Shown here: positions 8,493 through 17,854 of the stretch, one piece after another
Position numbering within the stretch: position 1 is the stretch's first letter
Layout of the letters: every line of letters begins with the position of its first letter
Source of the DNA: Anaerotruncus sp. MC2020
Lineage (GTDB): Bacteria; Bacillota; Clostridia; Oscillospirales; Ruminococcaceae
NCBI GenBank assembly: GCA_000701945.1
Contig: KL370840.1
Location: 372,001-436,000 of the forward strand
DNA length: 64,000 bases
Direction of reading: 5' to 3'
Program-made: the position numbers and the translations under genes
The notes under the pieces: generated by a model
Seen by the model: only the letters and a program-made list of their open reading frames with translations
The model's database searches: none
Told to the model about the DNA's origin: nothing

Positions 8493-11400
8493 TTATATCT
8501 TGGTTATGTCGACGAGCTCGACGTCGTTTATCGTCCTGCCCGACTCGAGCACCTTCGCGAGCGATTTCGCTGTGTCGATAGCAGTGAGACTGCATATCGA
8601 GCGCTCTATCGACTTGCGGCGCATCTTTACGCTGTCTCGCTCGGGGAGTCTGCCCTTCGCGGAGGTCGATATAACGTAGTGTATCTTACCGCTCTCGAGC
8701 AGTGTTACAACATTCGGCTCGCCGTCCGATATCTTGCGGACGAGGTGCGATGCTATCATATTGCGCGTCAGGACGCTCTGCGTGCCCGAGGTAGCGTACA
8801 GCTCGAAGCCCATTCGCTCGAACTTGTCTGCGATAGGCAGTATCTCGCGCTTGTCGGAGTCGCGCACGGAGATGAGCACTCCGCCCTCGCGCTTGAGGTC
8901 GAAGCCTGCCGCTATAAGTCCCTTGAGGAGGGCGTCCTCAAGGTTGCGTCCGATGCCGAGGCATTCGCCCGTGGACTTCATCTCGGGTCCGAGCATGGTG
9001 TCAACGTCGGTCAGCTTCTCGAAGCTGAATACGGGCACCTTTACGGCAACGTAGTCGCCCGCGGGATAGAGTCCGCTCTCGTAGCCCATATCCTTGAGCT
9101 TAGCGCCGAACATTATCTTTGTCGCGATGTCAACCATGGGAATGCCCGTAACCTTGCTGATATAGGGCACTGTTCTCGACGAACGAGGGTTGACCTCGAT
9201 GACGAAAACCTCGTGGTTGTAGACGACGTACTGTATGTTCACAAGACCGATAACGTTGAGCTCCTTTGACAGCTTGCGCGTGTACTCAACGATTATGCGC
9301 TTGATGCGGTCGGAGAGGTGCTGTGCGGGATAAATCGAGATAGAGTCGCCCGAGTGAACGCCCGCGCGCTCGATGTGCTCCATGATGCCTGGGATAAGGA
9401 AATCCTCGCCGTCACAGATAGCGTCGACCTCGACCTCCGTGCCCATCATGTACTTGTCGATGAGGACGGGATTCTCTATGTTGTGGCTCATGATAATGCC
9501 CATGTACTCCTTGACGTCGGCATCGGAGTGAGCGATTATCATATTCTGTCCGCCGAGAACGTATGACGGACGGAGCAGAACGGGATATCCGAGCTGATTT
9601 GCCGCAACGAGAGCCTCCTCGGTGTTCATTACCGTGTGACCCGCAGGACGCGGAATACCACACTTTTCAAGGACTTCGTCGAAGCGCTCGCGGTCCTCTG
9701 CGGCATCTATCATATCAGCGGACGTACCGAGTATGCGTACTCCCATATCGGAGAGGTGGCGCGTCAGCTTGATAGCTGTCTGTCCGCCGAACTGAACAAC
9801 AACTCCGTAGGGCTGTTCAGTCTCGATGATAGACTCGACGTCCTCCTTGGTGAGCGGGTCGAAGTAGAGTCGGTCGCCTGTGTCGAAGTCGGTGGAGACG
9901 GTCTCGGGGTTGTTGTTGCAGATAACAGCCTCGTAGCCAAGCTCTTTCAGCGTCCATACGCAGTGTACGGAGCAGTAGTCGAACTCGATGCCCTGTCCTA
10001 TACGGATAGGTCCCGAGCCGAATACGATGACCTTTTTCTTGCCTGTATCAGTGCGCTCGATGAACTGCTTTGCTTCGTTCTCCTCGTCAAATGTGGAGTA
10101 GAAGTACGGCGTTTCAGCCTTGAACTCGCCCGCGCAGGTGTCGACCATCTTGAACACGGCACGCTTGCGCTTCGGGCACTTCTGTCCCGAGAGGCGCTCG
10201 ATAGTGCTGTCGAGGTAGCCGTACTGCTTCGCGGTGTCGTACTTCTCCTCGGTCAGCTCACCCTCAGCAAGCCATTTTTCAAGCTCAACGAGATTGAGGA
10301 GCTTGTAGAGGAACCAGTTGTCTATCATGGTTATCTCGTGTATCTCCTCGGGGGTTATGCCGCGCTTCAAAGCCTCAAATACGCAGAATGAGCGCTCGTC
10401 GTCGACGTCGTGGAGCTTCGCCCTTACCTCGTCGTCGGTGAGCTTGGTGAACTTCTTCATCGTCATGGTGTCGAGACCGAGCTCTATCGAGCGGACAGCC
10501 TTCATCATAGCCTGCTCGAAGCTCGTACCGATAGCCATTACCTCGCCCGTAGCCTTCATCTGAGTGCCGAGGGTGCGCTTTGCGTAAACGAATTTATCGA
10601 ATGCCCATTTCGGGAACTTTATTACAACGTAGTCGAGTGCGGGCTCGAAGCAGGCGTAGGTCTTGCCTGTTACCTGATTGATTATCTCGTCGAGGGTGTA
10701 GCCTATCGCAATCTTTGCCGCAGTCTTTGCTATCGGGTAGCCTGTAGCCTTCGATGCGAGCGCCGATGAACGCGATACACGGGGATTTACTTCGATAACA
10801 GCGTACTTGAAGCTCGTCGGATGGAGTGCGAACTGGCAGTTACAGCCTCCCTCGACCTTGAGCTCTTTGATGATGTTGATAGCCGCAGTACGGAGCATCT
10901 GGTACTCGCGGTCGCTGAGCGTAACAGCGGGAGCGATAACGATACTGTCTCCCGTGTGAACACCGACTGGGTCGAAGTTCTCCATTGAGCAGACCGTGAT
11001 AACGTTGCCCTTGGCATCGCGGATGACCTCGAACTCAATCTCTTTCCAGCCGCTGATGCACTTCTCTACGAGTATCTGCGTGATAGGCGAAAGACGAAGT
11101 CCGTTGGTCGCTATCTCGTGGAGCTCCTCCTCGTTCTGAGCGATACCGCCGCCCGTTCCTCCGAGCGTGAAAGCGGGTCGCACGATAACGGGATAGTCAA
11201 TGACTTTGGCAAAGTCGAGCGCGTCCTCTACGGTCTCAACGACCTTGGAGGGTATACACGGCTCGCCGATTTTCTCCATTGTATCCTTGAAAGCCTGTCT
11301 GTCCTCAGCCTTGTGGATAGTCTCGGGGTCTGCTCCGAGGAGCTTTACGCCGTGCGATTCGAGGAAACCCTCCTCTGCGAGCTGCATGGACAGCGTCAGA

Positions 11401-11684
11401 CCTGTCTGACCGCCGAGGGTCGAGAGCAGGCTGTCAGGCTTTTCCATTTCGATTATGCGCTTCACTACGTCGAGCGTGAGCGGCTCTATATAGACCTTGT
11501 CAGCCATAGCCTTGTCGGTCATTATCGTAGCAGGGTTGGAGTTGACGAGTATGACCTCGAGACCCTCCTGCTTGAGTGCGCGGCAGGCCTGTGTGCCCGC
11601 GTAGTCGAACTCGGCAGCCTGTCCGATGACGATAGGACCTGAACCTATTACAAGTACCTTTTTGATATCACTTCTCAGCGGCAT
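8493..11684 (-). CDS. carB: Carbamoyl-phosphate synthase large subunit
   Basis: 1063 residues, the usual length. Two homologous ATP-grasp halves are visible: the first starts KVLVIGSGPIVIGQAAEFDY and the second KVIVFGSGPIRIGQGIEFDY near residue 550. Each has its own ATP-grasp and substrate loops (EVNPRVSRSSALASKATGYP; EVNPRSSRTVPYISKVTGIP). The last ~130 residues form the MGS-like allosteric domain. Together with CarA it makes carbamoyl phosphate from glutamine, bicarbonate and two ATP, for pyrimidines and arginine. One base separates it from carA, so the pair is translationally coupled as the last genes of the pyr operon. Confidence 0.98.
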   Translation of the reverse strand: MPLRSDIKKVLVIGSGPIVIGQAAEFDYAGTQACRALKQEGLEVILVNSNPATIMTDKAMADKVYIEPLTLDVVKRIIEMEKPDSLLSTLGGQTGLTLSMQLAEEGFLESHGVKLLGADPETIHKAEDRQAFKDTMEKIGEPCIPSKVVETVEDALDFAKVIDYPVIVRPAFTLGGTGGGIAQNEEELHEIATNGLRLSPITQILVEKCISGWKEIEFEVIRDAKGNVITVCSMENFDPVGVHTGDSIVIAPAVTLSDREYQMLRTAAINIIKELKVEGGCNCQFALHPTSFKYAVIEVNPRVSRSSALASKATGYPIAKTAAKIAIGYTLDEIINQVTGKTYACFEPALDYVVIKFPKWAFDKFVYAKRTLGTQMKATGEVMAIGTSFEQAMMKAVRSIELGLDTMTMKKFTKLTDDEVRAKLHDVDDERSFCVFEALKRGITPEEIHEITMIDNWFLYKLLNLVELEKWLAEGELTEEKYDTAKQYGYLDSTIERLSGQKCPKRKRAVFKMVDTCAGEFKAETPYFYSTFDEENEAKQFIERTDTGKKKVIVFGSGPIRIGQGIEFDYCSVHCVWTLKELGYEAVICNNNPETVSTDFDTGDRLYFDPLTKEDVESIIETEQPYGVVVQFGGQTAIKLTRHLSDMGVRILGTSADMIDAAEDRERFDEVLEKCGIPRPAGHTVMNTEEALVAANQLGYPVLLRPSYVLGGQNMIIAHSDADVKEYMGIIMSHNIENPVLIDKYMMGTEVEVDAICDGEDFLIPGIMEHIERAGVHSGDSISIYPAQHLSDRIKRIIVEYTRKLSKELNVIGLVNIQYVVYNHEVFVIEVNPRSSRTVPYISKVTGIPMVDIATKIMFGAKLKDMGYESGLYPAGDYVAVKVPVFSFEKLTDVDTMLGPEMKSTGECLGIGRNLEDALLKGLIAAGFDLKREGGVLISVRDSDKREILPIADKFERMGFELYATSGTQSVLTRNMIASHLVRKISDGEPNVVTLLESGKIHYVISTSAKGRLPERDSVKMRRKSIERSICSLTAIDTAKSLAKVLESGRTINDVELVDITKI

Positions 11685-11685
11685 T

Positions 11686-12789
11686 TTACTTCCCCTCCTT
11701 CATAGTCTCAACGAAATCGTCGAACAAATACGCAGTATCGAGCGGTCCGCCGTGTGCCTCGGGGTGGAACTGCACTGTTCTTGCGTTTACGGAGGTATAA
11801 TGTATGCCCTCGCAGGTCTTGTCATTTGCGTTTATATGCGAAACTCTGCCGACCGACGGGTCTATGCTGTCTCCGATGACAGCGTAGCCGTGGTTCTGGC
11901 TGGTAACGTAGGTCAGACCGCTCTCGAGGTCGATAACGGGCTGATTAGCTCCGCGGTGACCGTATTTGAGCTTCTCTGTGCGTCCGCCGTTTGCGAGCGC
12001 CATGAGCTGGTGACCGAGGCATATGCCGAATATCGGTATACCGAGCTTCTGTATCTCACGGATATTTGCGATTATCTCAACATTTTCAGCGGGGTCTCCG
12101 GGTCCGTTCGAGAACATGATACCGTCGGGAGCAAGCTCCTTGACCTGCTCAGCCGTCGTGTAGGCGGGAACTACGATGACCTCACAGCCGCGCTTCACGA
12201 GCTCGCGGCGGATATTTCTCTTGTATCCGAAATCGAACAGCACGACACGGCACTTTTTATCCTCGGGCTCATAGGTCAGCGTCTCGGTATTTGTGACATT
12301 CTTTACGGCTTCACGTACAGCGAACGCCTTGACCTGAGCAAGCAGCTCGTCCTTTTTCTCGTAGACATTTTCGGTCGTGATAACGCCGTTCATAACGCCT
12401 GCCTCGCGGATAACGCGAGTGAGACTGCGGGTGTCTATGCCGTGTATGCCTATGATGTTGTGTTCGGTGAGGAAGTCGTTGATGTTCCCCTCACAGCGGA
12501 AATTCGACGGAGCATTGCACCACTCGCGCACAATATAGCCGCTGACGTAGGACTTGGCGGACTCGCTGTCCTCGGAGTTGACGCCGTAGTTACCGATGAG
12601 CGGGAACGTCTGCGTAACAATCTGCCCGAAGTAGCTGGGGTCGGTGAGGGTCTCCTGATAGCCTGTCAGACCCGTCGTGAAAACGACCTCGCCGATGACA
12701 GTACCCTTCGCACCGAAGCTCCTGCCCTCGAAGACCTGACCGTTTGCAAGCATAAGGTAGGCTTTTTCGCTCATATTGAATAATGACAT
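11686..12789 (-). CDS. carA: Carbamoyl-phosphate synthase small (glutaminase) subunit
   Basis: 367 residues from the ATG at 12789. The class I glutamine amidotransferase domain has the nucleophile cysteine in FGICLGHQLMA and the His-Glu pair in VQFHPEAHGGP. The N-terminal CarA domain begins KAYLMLANGQVFEGRSFG. A longer open frame reaches upstream, but AAAGGA is correctly placed only for the ATG at 12789, and homology begins there. The subunit supplies ammonia to CarB. It lies 89 bases after pyrF. Confidence 0.96.
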   Translation of the reverse strand: MSLFNMSEKAYLMLANGQVFEGRSFGAKGTVIGEVVFTTGLTGYQETLTDPSYFGQIVTQTFPLIGNYGVNSEDSESAKSYVSGYIVREWCNAPSNFRCEGNINDFLTEHNIIGIHGIDTRSLTRVIREAGVMNGVITTENVYEKKDELLAQVKAFAVREAVKNVTNTETLTYEPEDKKCRVVLFDFGYKRNIRRELVKRGCEVIVVPAYTTAEQVKELAPDGIMFSNGPGDPAENVEIIANIREIQKLGIPIFGICLGHQLMALANGGRTEKLKYGHRGANQPVIDLESGLTYVTSQNHGYAVIGDSIDPSVGRVSHINANDKTCEGIHYTSVNARTVQFHPEAHGGPLDTAYLFDDFVETMKEGK

Positions 12790-12878
12790 TAGGACCATTC
12801 CTTTCGCAATATTCGTGGATTTATCAAATGTCAGCCTCACGCCGTTGTGAAGCGACCGTTTATCTGAGCTCTGAGCTC

Positions 12879-13805
12879 TTATTTGAGGTTGATATACTGT
12901 GTAATATCGTCCTTCATGCGTATTACTTCGCGGCGAGCTGCCTTTGCGAAGTCGCGCTCGTCGCAGCCCTCCTTCTTGTACGCGCACATTACCGCGCGGG
13001 AGGAGTTGACGATAGCTCCGAGACCGTTCTCGTCGAAGCCGCCCTTCAAGCCCTCAGCTCCGCCGCCCTGAGCTCCGTAGCCGGGAACAAGGAACATCGT
13101 ATGCGGGAGCCTCTTGCGTAGCTCCGTGAGCATCTCGGGATATGTAGCGCCTACGACAGCTCCTACGTCGGAGTAGCCATACTTTCCGACAGCCTCGCTG
13201 CCCCACTTCTCGCACATATCGCCCATTGCCTCGTATATCGTGCGTCCGTCTGCAAGCTTCATATCCTGAAGCTCACCGCTCGACGGGTTGGAGGTCTTGA
13301 CGAGGACGAAAATGCCCTTGTCACGCTGACGGCAAACGTTGAGGAGCGGATTGATACCGTCGCTTCCGAGGTAGCCATTGACTGTGAGAGCGTCAGCTCC
13401 GAAAGCCTCGAGCTCGTTCTCGCCTACAGCTGTAACTCCGAGGTGAGCGTTCGTGTAAGCCTCCATAGTAGCGCCGATATCGTTGCGCTTGCCGTCGGTC
13501 ATGACGAACATACCGTTGAGCTTGGCATAGCGGATAGTCTTTTCGAGGGTGCGGATACCGTAGTGACCGTACATCTCGTAGTACGCAGCCTGCGGCTTTA
13601 TTGCGGGGACGATATCGTGTATCTCGTCGATTATCGCCTGATTGAAGTCGTATATTGCCTTTGCGGCGGCTTTAAGGGTCCAGCCGTCCTTGTCGAGATA
13701 GCGGCGCTGAATGTACTCAGGCACGTATTCGAGCTTGGGGTCGAGACCTACCACCGTAGGGTTCTTGAGTTCGATGATTCTTTCGATAAGTCTGTCAAAC
13801 GACAT
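12879..13805 (-). CDS. pyrF: Orotidine 5'-phosphate decarboxylase (long form)
   Basis: 308 residues, the longer PyrF subfamily. It starts MSFDRLIERIIELKNPTVVGLDPKLE. The catalytic Asp/Lys network is in TDGKRNDIGATM. The phosphate-binding C-terminal loop (FLVPGYGAQGGG) is intact. It converts OMP to UMP, the last step of de novo pyrimidine synthesis. It lies 43 bases after pyrC. AGGTAT just upstream of the ATG is a weak ribosome site, so coupling to pyrC is plausible. Confidence 0.95.
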   Translation of the reverse strand: MSFDRLIERIIELKNPTVVGLDPKLEYVPEYIQRRYLDKDGWTLKAAAKAIYDFNQAIIDEIHDIVPAIKPQAAYYEMYGHYGIRTLEKTIRYAKLNGMFVMTDGKRNDIGATMEAYTNAHLGVTAVGENELEAFGADALTVNGYLGSDGINPLLNVCRQRDKGIFVLVKTSNPSSGELQDMKLADGRTIYEAMGDMCEKWGSEAVGKYGYSDVGAVVGATYPEMLTELRKRLPHTMFLVPGYGAQGGGAEGLKGGFDENGLGAIVNSSRAVMCAYKKEGCDERDFAKAARREVIRMKDDITQYINLK

Positions 13806-13848
13806 TTTTTATACCTCCGATTTTATATTAACGGACTCCTGTCCGAGC

Positions 13849-15117
13849 TTATCTTGCGTCGTAGTGTATAACGCCCTTGGATATCGTAACGAGGGGCTTG
13901 CCAGTGAGGGTCATGCCCTTGAAAACGGTGTTGTGCGACTTGGAATGGAGCTTTTCGGGCTCGACAGTCCATGTCCTGTTGATGTCGGCGATGACGAGGT
14001 CTGCTGTCTTGCCGACCTGTATCGCGGGAATTTCAAGTCCGAGAATACGCCTCGGATTCACGCACATCAGCTCCACTACCCTGTTGAGGCTTATCTCGCC
14101 CGTGTGATACAGAGCTGTAAGCGTTGCCGCGAGCGACGTTTCGAGTCCGACTACGCCGTTCGGAGCCTTCTCAAAGTCAGCCTTTTCGTTAGCGGCGTGG
14201 GGAGCGTGGTCAGTGATGATGCAGTCTATCGTGCCGTCCTTTATGGCGGCGATTATCGCCTTAACGTCTTCGGGAGTACGCAGAGGCGGGTTCATTCTGT
14301 AGTCGGCGTCGCGCTTCTCGAGGAGCTTGTCCGTGAGCATGAAGTAGTGCGGAGCAGTCTCACAGGTGACCTTTATGCCGCGGGATTTCGCGAATCTGAT
14401 GATAGCGGCACTGCCTTCGGTCGAGACGTGGCAGATGTGTATGCGCGAATTCACAGACGAGGCGAGGATTATCTCTCGGGCAGTGATGTAGTCCTCGGAA
14501 GCTCTGTCCATGCCCTTCACTCCGAGCTTTGCGGAGGTCTCACCCTTGTTCATGATACCGCCGTCGATGATATCGAGGTCCTCGCAGTGCGAAGCAACGA
14601 GAAGTCCGTTCGTATTCGAGAGCTCGAGCGCCTCGCGCATCTGCTCGGCATTCTTGACAGGCTTGCCGTCGTCGGAGATGCATATGCAGCCTGCCGCCTT
14701 CAGCGCATCGTAGTCGCAGAGCCCGTCACCGTTCATCTTTCCTGTGATACAGCCGACGGGATAGACGTCAACGCCTGTCCCCTGTGATTTCTCGATGATG
14801 TAGCGAATCGTCTCGGGATTGTCGCAGGGCGGGTTTGTGTTCGGCATTGCGAGCACTCCCGTAACTCCTCCCGCGAGCGCAGCGGAGCAGCCTGTCAGGA
14901 CGTCCTCCTTGTGCGTGAAGCCGGGGTCACGGAGGTGAACGTGCATATCGAACAGCGAGGGCATGAGCACGAGGTCAGTGCCATCGATGACATTCTCGGC
15001 TCCGAGATGGATATTCGTACCGACCTCGGCGATTTTTCCGTCCTGAATGAGAACGTCTGTGATGAAGTCGTTCTTTGCGTCAACCGCGCGAATGTTCTTG
15101 ATGAGAAGTGATGACAT
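13849..15117 (-). CDS. pyrC: Dihydroorotase
   Basis: 422 residues from the ATG at 15117, which has AAAGGAGG 5 bases upstream; an in-frame extension further upstream has no site. Zinc-binding motif DMHVHLRDPG lies near residue 60, with other metal ligands in ASHCED and HICHVSTEG and the catalytic aspartate in TDHAPH. It is a class I dihydroorotase cyclising carbamoyl-aspartate. No aspartate transcarbamoylase (pyrB) or dihydroorotate dehydrogenase (pyrD) gene is in this operon; they must lie elsewhere. Confidence 0.96.
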   Translation of the reverse strand: MSSLLIKNIRAVDAKNDFITDVLIQDGKIAEVGTNIHLGAENVIDGTDLVLMPSLFDMHVHLRDPGFTHKEDVLTGCSAALAGGVTGVLAMPNTNPPCDNPETIRYIIEKSQGTGVDVYPVGCITGKMNGDGLCDYDALKAAGCICISDDGKPVKNAEQMREALELSNTNGLLVASHCEDLDIIDGGIMNKGETSAKLGVKGMDRASEDYITAREIILASSVNSRIHICHVSTEGSAAIIRFAKSRGIKVTCETAPHYFMLTDKLLEKRDADYRMNPPLRTPEDVKAIIAAIKDGTIDCIITDHAPHAANEKADFEKAPNGVVGLETSLAATLTALYHTGEISLNRVVELMCVNPRRILGLEIPAIQVGKTADLVIADINRTWTVEPEKLHSKSHNTVFKGMTLTGKPLVTISKGVIHYDAR

Positions 15118-15136
15118 AATTCCTCCTTTGGTGGAT

Positions 15137-15661
15137 TCAGCCGTATATAGCCACGGAATCGCAGCCGTCAAGCTCCGTTACCGAGACCTTTACCTTTTCG
15201 TTATGCGAGGTCGGCAGATTCTTGCCGACGTAATCAGGGCGTATCGGGAGCTCTCGATGTCCCCTGTCGACGAGCACCGCAAGCTGAATGGTACGGGGTC
15301 TGCCGCGCTTGATTATCGCATCTATCGCGGCACGAACGCTCCTGCCCGTGAAAATTACGTCATCGACGATGATGACGTTCTTGTCCGTGACAGAGAACGG
15401 GATATCGGTCGCATCGGTATCTACAGTGCCCGAGACGTCGTCCCTGTACGGAGTGATATCGAGCGTGCCGAACGGCACCTCAGCTTTCTCGAGCTCGCCG
15501 AGCTTTTCGGCTATACGCTTGCCTATGGGAGCTCCGCGCGAGATTATGCCGACAACGCAGATATTCTCGACACCCTTGTTGCGCTCGATTATCTCGTATG
15601 AGATACGCGCAACTGCACGTCCGACAGCCGCGTCGTCCATGATGATGTGCTTCTTCTCCAT
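15137..15661 (-). CDS. pyrR: PyrR bifunctional regulator / uracil phosphoribosyltransferase
   Basis: 174 residues. The PRPP-binding motif is VIIVDDVIFTGRSVRAA; the N-terminal core (ICVVGIISRGAPIGKRIAEKL) matches PyrR. In Firmicutes it binds pyr mRNA when UMP is high and promotes termination. It is first in the operon, directly behind a terminator hairpin in the leader, which fits autogenous attenuation. GGAGCAGGCT precedes the ATG. Confidence 0.96.
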   Translation of the reverse strand: MEKKHIIMDDAAVGRAVARISYEIIERNKGVENICVVGIISRGAPIGKRIAEKLGELEKAEVPFGTLDITPYRDDVSGTVDTDATDIPFSVTDKNVIIVDDVIFTGRSVRAAIDAIIKRGRPRTIQLAVLVDRGHRELPIRPDYVGKNLPTSHNEKVKVSVTELDGCDSVAIYG

Positions 15662-15682
15662 AGCCTGCTCCTTTCACGAAAA

Positions 15683-15710
15683 ATGCCCGTCTGAACTGAC
15701 AGACGGGCAT
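15683..15710 (-). promoter_or_regulatory. Leader terminator/attenuator upstream of pyrR
   Basis: An 11-bp perfect stem, ATGCCCGTCTG with its complement, and five T lie between the pyr promoter and pyrR. A terminator here makes sense as a PyrR-controlled attenuator. I could not identify a clear antiterminator or the conserved PyrR-binding loop. Confidence 0.7.
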
Positions 15711-15734
15711 ACTTACAGCTATAGCTATGACATA

Positions 15735-15764
15735 GTTATAATATAAAGCAACACGCCTTGTCAA
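15735..15764 (-). promoter_or_regulatory. Promoter of the pyrimidine operon
   Basis: Minus-strand TTGACA (15759-15764) and TATAAC (15735-15740), 18 bases apart. Confidence 0.75.
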
Positions 15765-15865
15765 CCTCTCAGGATCGAATTAAAGGGTAGTAGTTTTCAA
15801 CAATACTGATTATAACACATCTTCGCTTTTTTGTAAAGGGGTAAAGCGAATGGTACGAAAACGCG

Positions 15866-16147
15866 TTATCTCCGCTTAGCCGCCTTTTTTGCGAGCTTTT
15901 TAGCCTTTTTCTTTTCTTTCTTGTTTTTCTTTTTCGTCGCTTTATCGAAAAATTTCTTCCCTACGAAGATTTTTATGGCAATTGCGACAACTCCGATGAG
16001 CACCTGCAATATGACAGTGAGGAGCGCGGTCTTGTCATCGACGTTCTTCTCGGGAGGTGTATGCTGCTCGGAGAGGCTCCCCTTTCCCGCGACCTTTTCG
16101 TTGCCGAAGCCGAAAGAGACCTTTTTAAAGTCCTTCTGATATTTCAT
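15866..16147 (-). CDS. Small lysine-rich single-pass membrane protein
   Basis: 93 residues, not recognised. One membrane helix (ALLTVILQVLIGVVAIAIKIFV, about residues 40-62) separates a polar N-terminus from a tail in which more than half of the residues are lysine or arginine (ATKKKNKKEKKKAKKLAK). The basic tail would bind nucleic acid or the inner membrane face. It lies 3 bases after trmB and ends without a clear terminator, so it is co-transcribed with trmB. It resembles small conserved proteins next to trmB only by position. Confidence 0.7.
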   Translation of the reverse strand: MKYQKDFKKVSFGFGNEKVAGKGSLSEQHTPPEKNVDDKTALLTVILQVLIGVVAIAIKIFVGKKFFDKATKKKNKKEKKKAKKLAKKAAKRR

Positions 16148-16150
16148 GGC

Positions 16151-16813
16151 TTAGTCCTCCTTTATCGGTTCAGCTATGAGGAATTTTATGTTCTTCCCCT
16201 CGGCTGTGAACATATTCTCGTGCTCTGTGACAAAGTTCTCAATACCCGTCTCGCCGTGCAGGTAACGCGTACTGAACTTGATACGGTAGCCTGCATCCGC
16301 GAAATACTCGAACGACTCATCAAAGAGCTCGTCATCGTCGGTCTTGAACCACAGCTCGCCCTTCAGGAACTTCTTGTAGTTGAGGAGCTGCCGCGTGTGT
16401 GTGAGGCGGCGCTTCTTGTGCTTCTTCTTTGGCCACGGATTGCAGAAATTGATGTATATCCTGTCCGCGCGGTCGTTCTCGTCCCATGCGAGGTCAAGCC
16501 GCTCGATGTTCTGTATAGCGATGCGAACGTTGTCGGTCTGCATATTCTTCTCGCTGTACGCAGCCTCGAGCTTGCGCTTCGCGAGTACGAGCATCTCGTT
16601 CTTTATGTCCATTGCCACGAAATTTATCTCGGGGTGAGCGGGAGCAGCCTGCGATATGAAGCCGCCCTTGCCGCAGCCGAGCTCAACATACAGCGGACGT
16701 TCGGGCTCGGAGAAGAGGGAAGTCCATCTCCCCTTCTGCTCCTGCGGGTCTGGTATATAGAAAGGGCACGCCTCAAGCTCGGGCTTTGCCCAGGGTTTAT
16801 GTCGGATACGCAT
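16151..16813 (-). CDS. trmB: tRNA (guanine-N7-)-methyltransferase
   Basis: 220 residues. It methylates G46 of tRNA with S-adenosylmethionine. The SAM loop is VELGCGKGGFI near residue 63. The family signature INFCNPWPKKKHKKRRL lies near residue 133, and TRYLHGETGIENFVT near the C-terminus. ACGGAGG precedes the ATG. Confidence 0.96.
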   Translation of the reverse strand: MRIRHKPWAKPELEACPFYIPDPQEQKGRWTSLFSEPERPLYVELGCGKGGFISQAAPAHPEINFVAMDIKNEMLVLAKRKLEAAYSEKNMQTDNVRIAIQNIERLDLAWDENDRADRIYINFCNPWPKKKHKKRRLTHTRQLLNYKKFLKGELWFKTDDDELFDESFEYFADAGYRIKFSTRYLHGETGIENFVTEHENMFTAEGKNIKFLIAEPIKED

Positions 16814-16841
16814 AATGACCTCCGTTGATTTTATGGTTATA

Positions 16842-16870
16842 ATTATACCATACTAATCACAAAATTGCAA
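16842..16870 (-). promoter_or_regulatory. Promoter of trmB
   Basis: Minus-strand TTGCAA (16865-16870), 17 bases, TATAAT (16842-16847). Confidence 0.7.
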
Positions 16871-16980
16871 CCAAAAAGGTAAAAAATCTTTTTTCGCCGT
16901 CATGAATATTTCATAAAGCCGTCACATGACTTTCGGTTTTGCTCATATAATATTATTATGGCGGCTTATTTACGCCAAAC

Positions 16981-17009
16981 TTGACTTTTATTTAAATGTT
17001 TGCTATAAT
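16981..17009 (+). promoter_or_regulatory. Promoter of the sortase cluster
   Basis: TTGACT (16981-16986), 17 bases, TATAAT (17004-17009), then AGAGGAGG before the ATG at 17041. Confidence 0.8.
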
Positions 17010-17040
17010 GTCTGTATCATAGAAAGAGGAGGAACAAAAT

Positions 17041-17853
17041 ATGAAACGTATTTTCGCTAAAGCTCTGACAGCAGGCGCAGTCGTTTGCGTGCTGATGTCA
17101 GCTCCGATATATGCCGACGCAGCTACTCCCGAGGAGGCTGCCGAGCTCGCACGCCAGTACGGCTACTCCGAGGACCTCATACAGCAGGGCTGGAACGAGT
17201 ACAACGCCAACCCCGAGCTCTATCCGCCCGAGGTCATCGATATGTACATGGAGCAGCTCCGCGAGTCGGGCAACAAAATAGTGACGAATGTCCCCTATGA
17301 CCCCGACGCTACTGTTCCCGCAGCGGCAACTCAGGCTCAGCCCACGACAACTACAGCGGCAGGAACTCAGACAACGCCCGCCGTATCCGACGATATAACC
17401 CTCACCATGCCTGACGGCTCGACCTTCACGCGTATCAGCAAGGCAGCTTTCATCGCACTCAGCTACGACGAGAAGCAGGCTTACCTCGCTACCTTCACTC
17501 CCGAGCAGCAGACTGTCATCATACAGAACCTCTCTCCCGAGGAGTACAAGAGCCTGCTGAAGCAGCTCCCCGCTGACAAGAAAATGGAAGTCATCGACGA
17601 CATGAAGAAGGTCACCGACGATATGAACCTCACTCTCACGGTTGATGAGGTCAGCGACGACAACGTTGTTATCTCGATGAAAAACGATAAGGGCGAGCTC
17701 GTTGCGGTCAGTCACGCAAAGGACGTAGTCGAGAACACTGGCTACGACAGACGCGGCATCATCGCAGCCGCAGGAGCTCTTCTGCTCACATCTCTCGCGG
17801 GCATATACATCGTCGCAAAGAAGTGCTTCGGCAGGGAGGACAGCAATATCTGA
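17041..17853 (+). CDS. Secreted protein with sorting-signal-like C-terminus, likely sortase substrate
   Basis: 270 residues, not recognised as a family. It has a signal peptide (1-27, ending ADA), a helical domain (about 30-85), a Pro/Thr linker (about 93-122), a second domain rich in Tyr, Glu and Leu, and a C-terminal membrane helix followed by AKKCFGRED. The pentapeptide VENTG (230-234) sits where an LPXTG motif would be: before the hydrophobic stretch and basic tail. With a sortase gene 1 base downstream, this is the probable substrate, though the motif is not canonical. The C-terminus could also be a plain membrane anchor. Confidence 0.7.
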   Translation: MKRIFAKALTAGAVVCVLMSAPIYADAATPEEAAELARQYGYSEDLIQQGWNEYNANPELYPPEVIDMYMEQLRESGNKIVTNVPYDPDATVPAAATQAQPTTTTAAGTQTTPAVSDDITLTMPDGSTFTRISKAAFIALSYDEKQAYLATFTPEQQTVIIQNLSPEEYKSLLKQLPADKKMEVIDDMKKVTDDMNLTLTVDEVSDDNVVISMKNDKGELVAVSHAKDVVENTGYDRRGIIAAAGALLLTSLAGIYIVAKKCFGREDSNI

Positions 17854-17854
17854 C

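Noticed and set aside
8490-9269. Long plus-strand frames opposite carB (also 9636-10391, 11626-12783)
   Set aside because: They are antisense to the highly conserved carB/carA and have composition typical of shadows in G+C-rich codon-biased genes.
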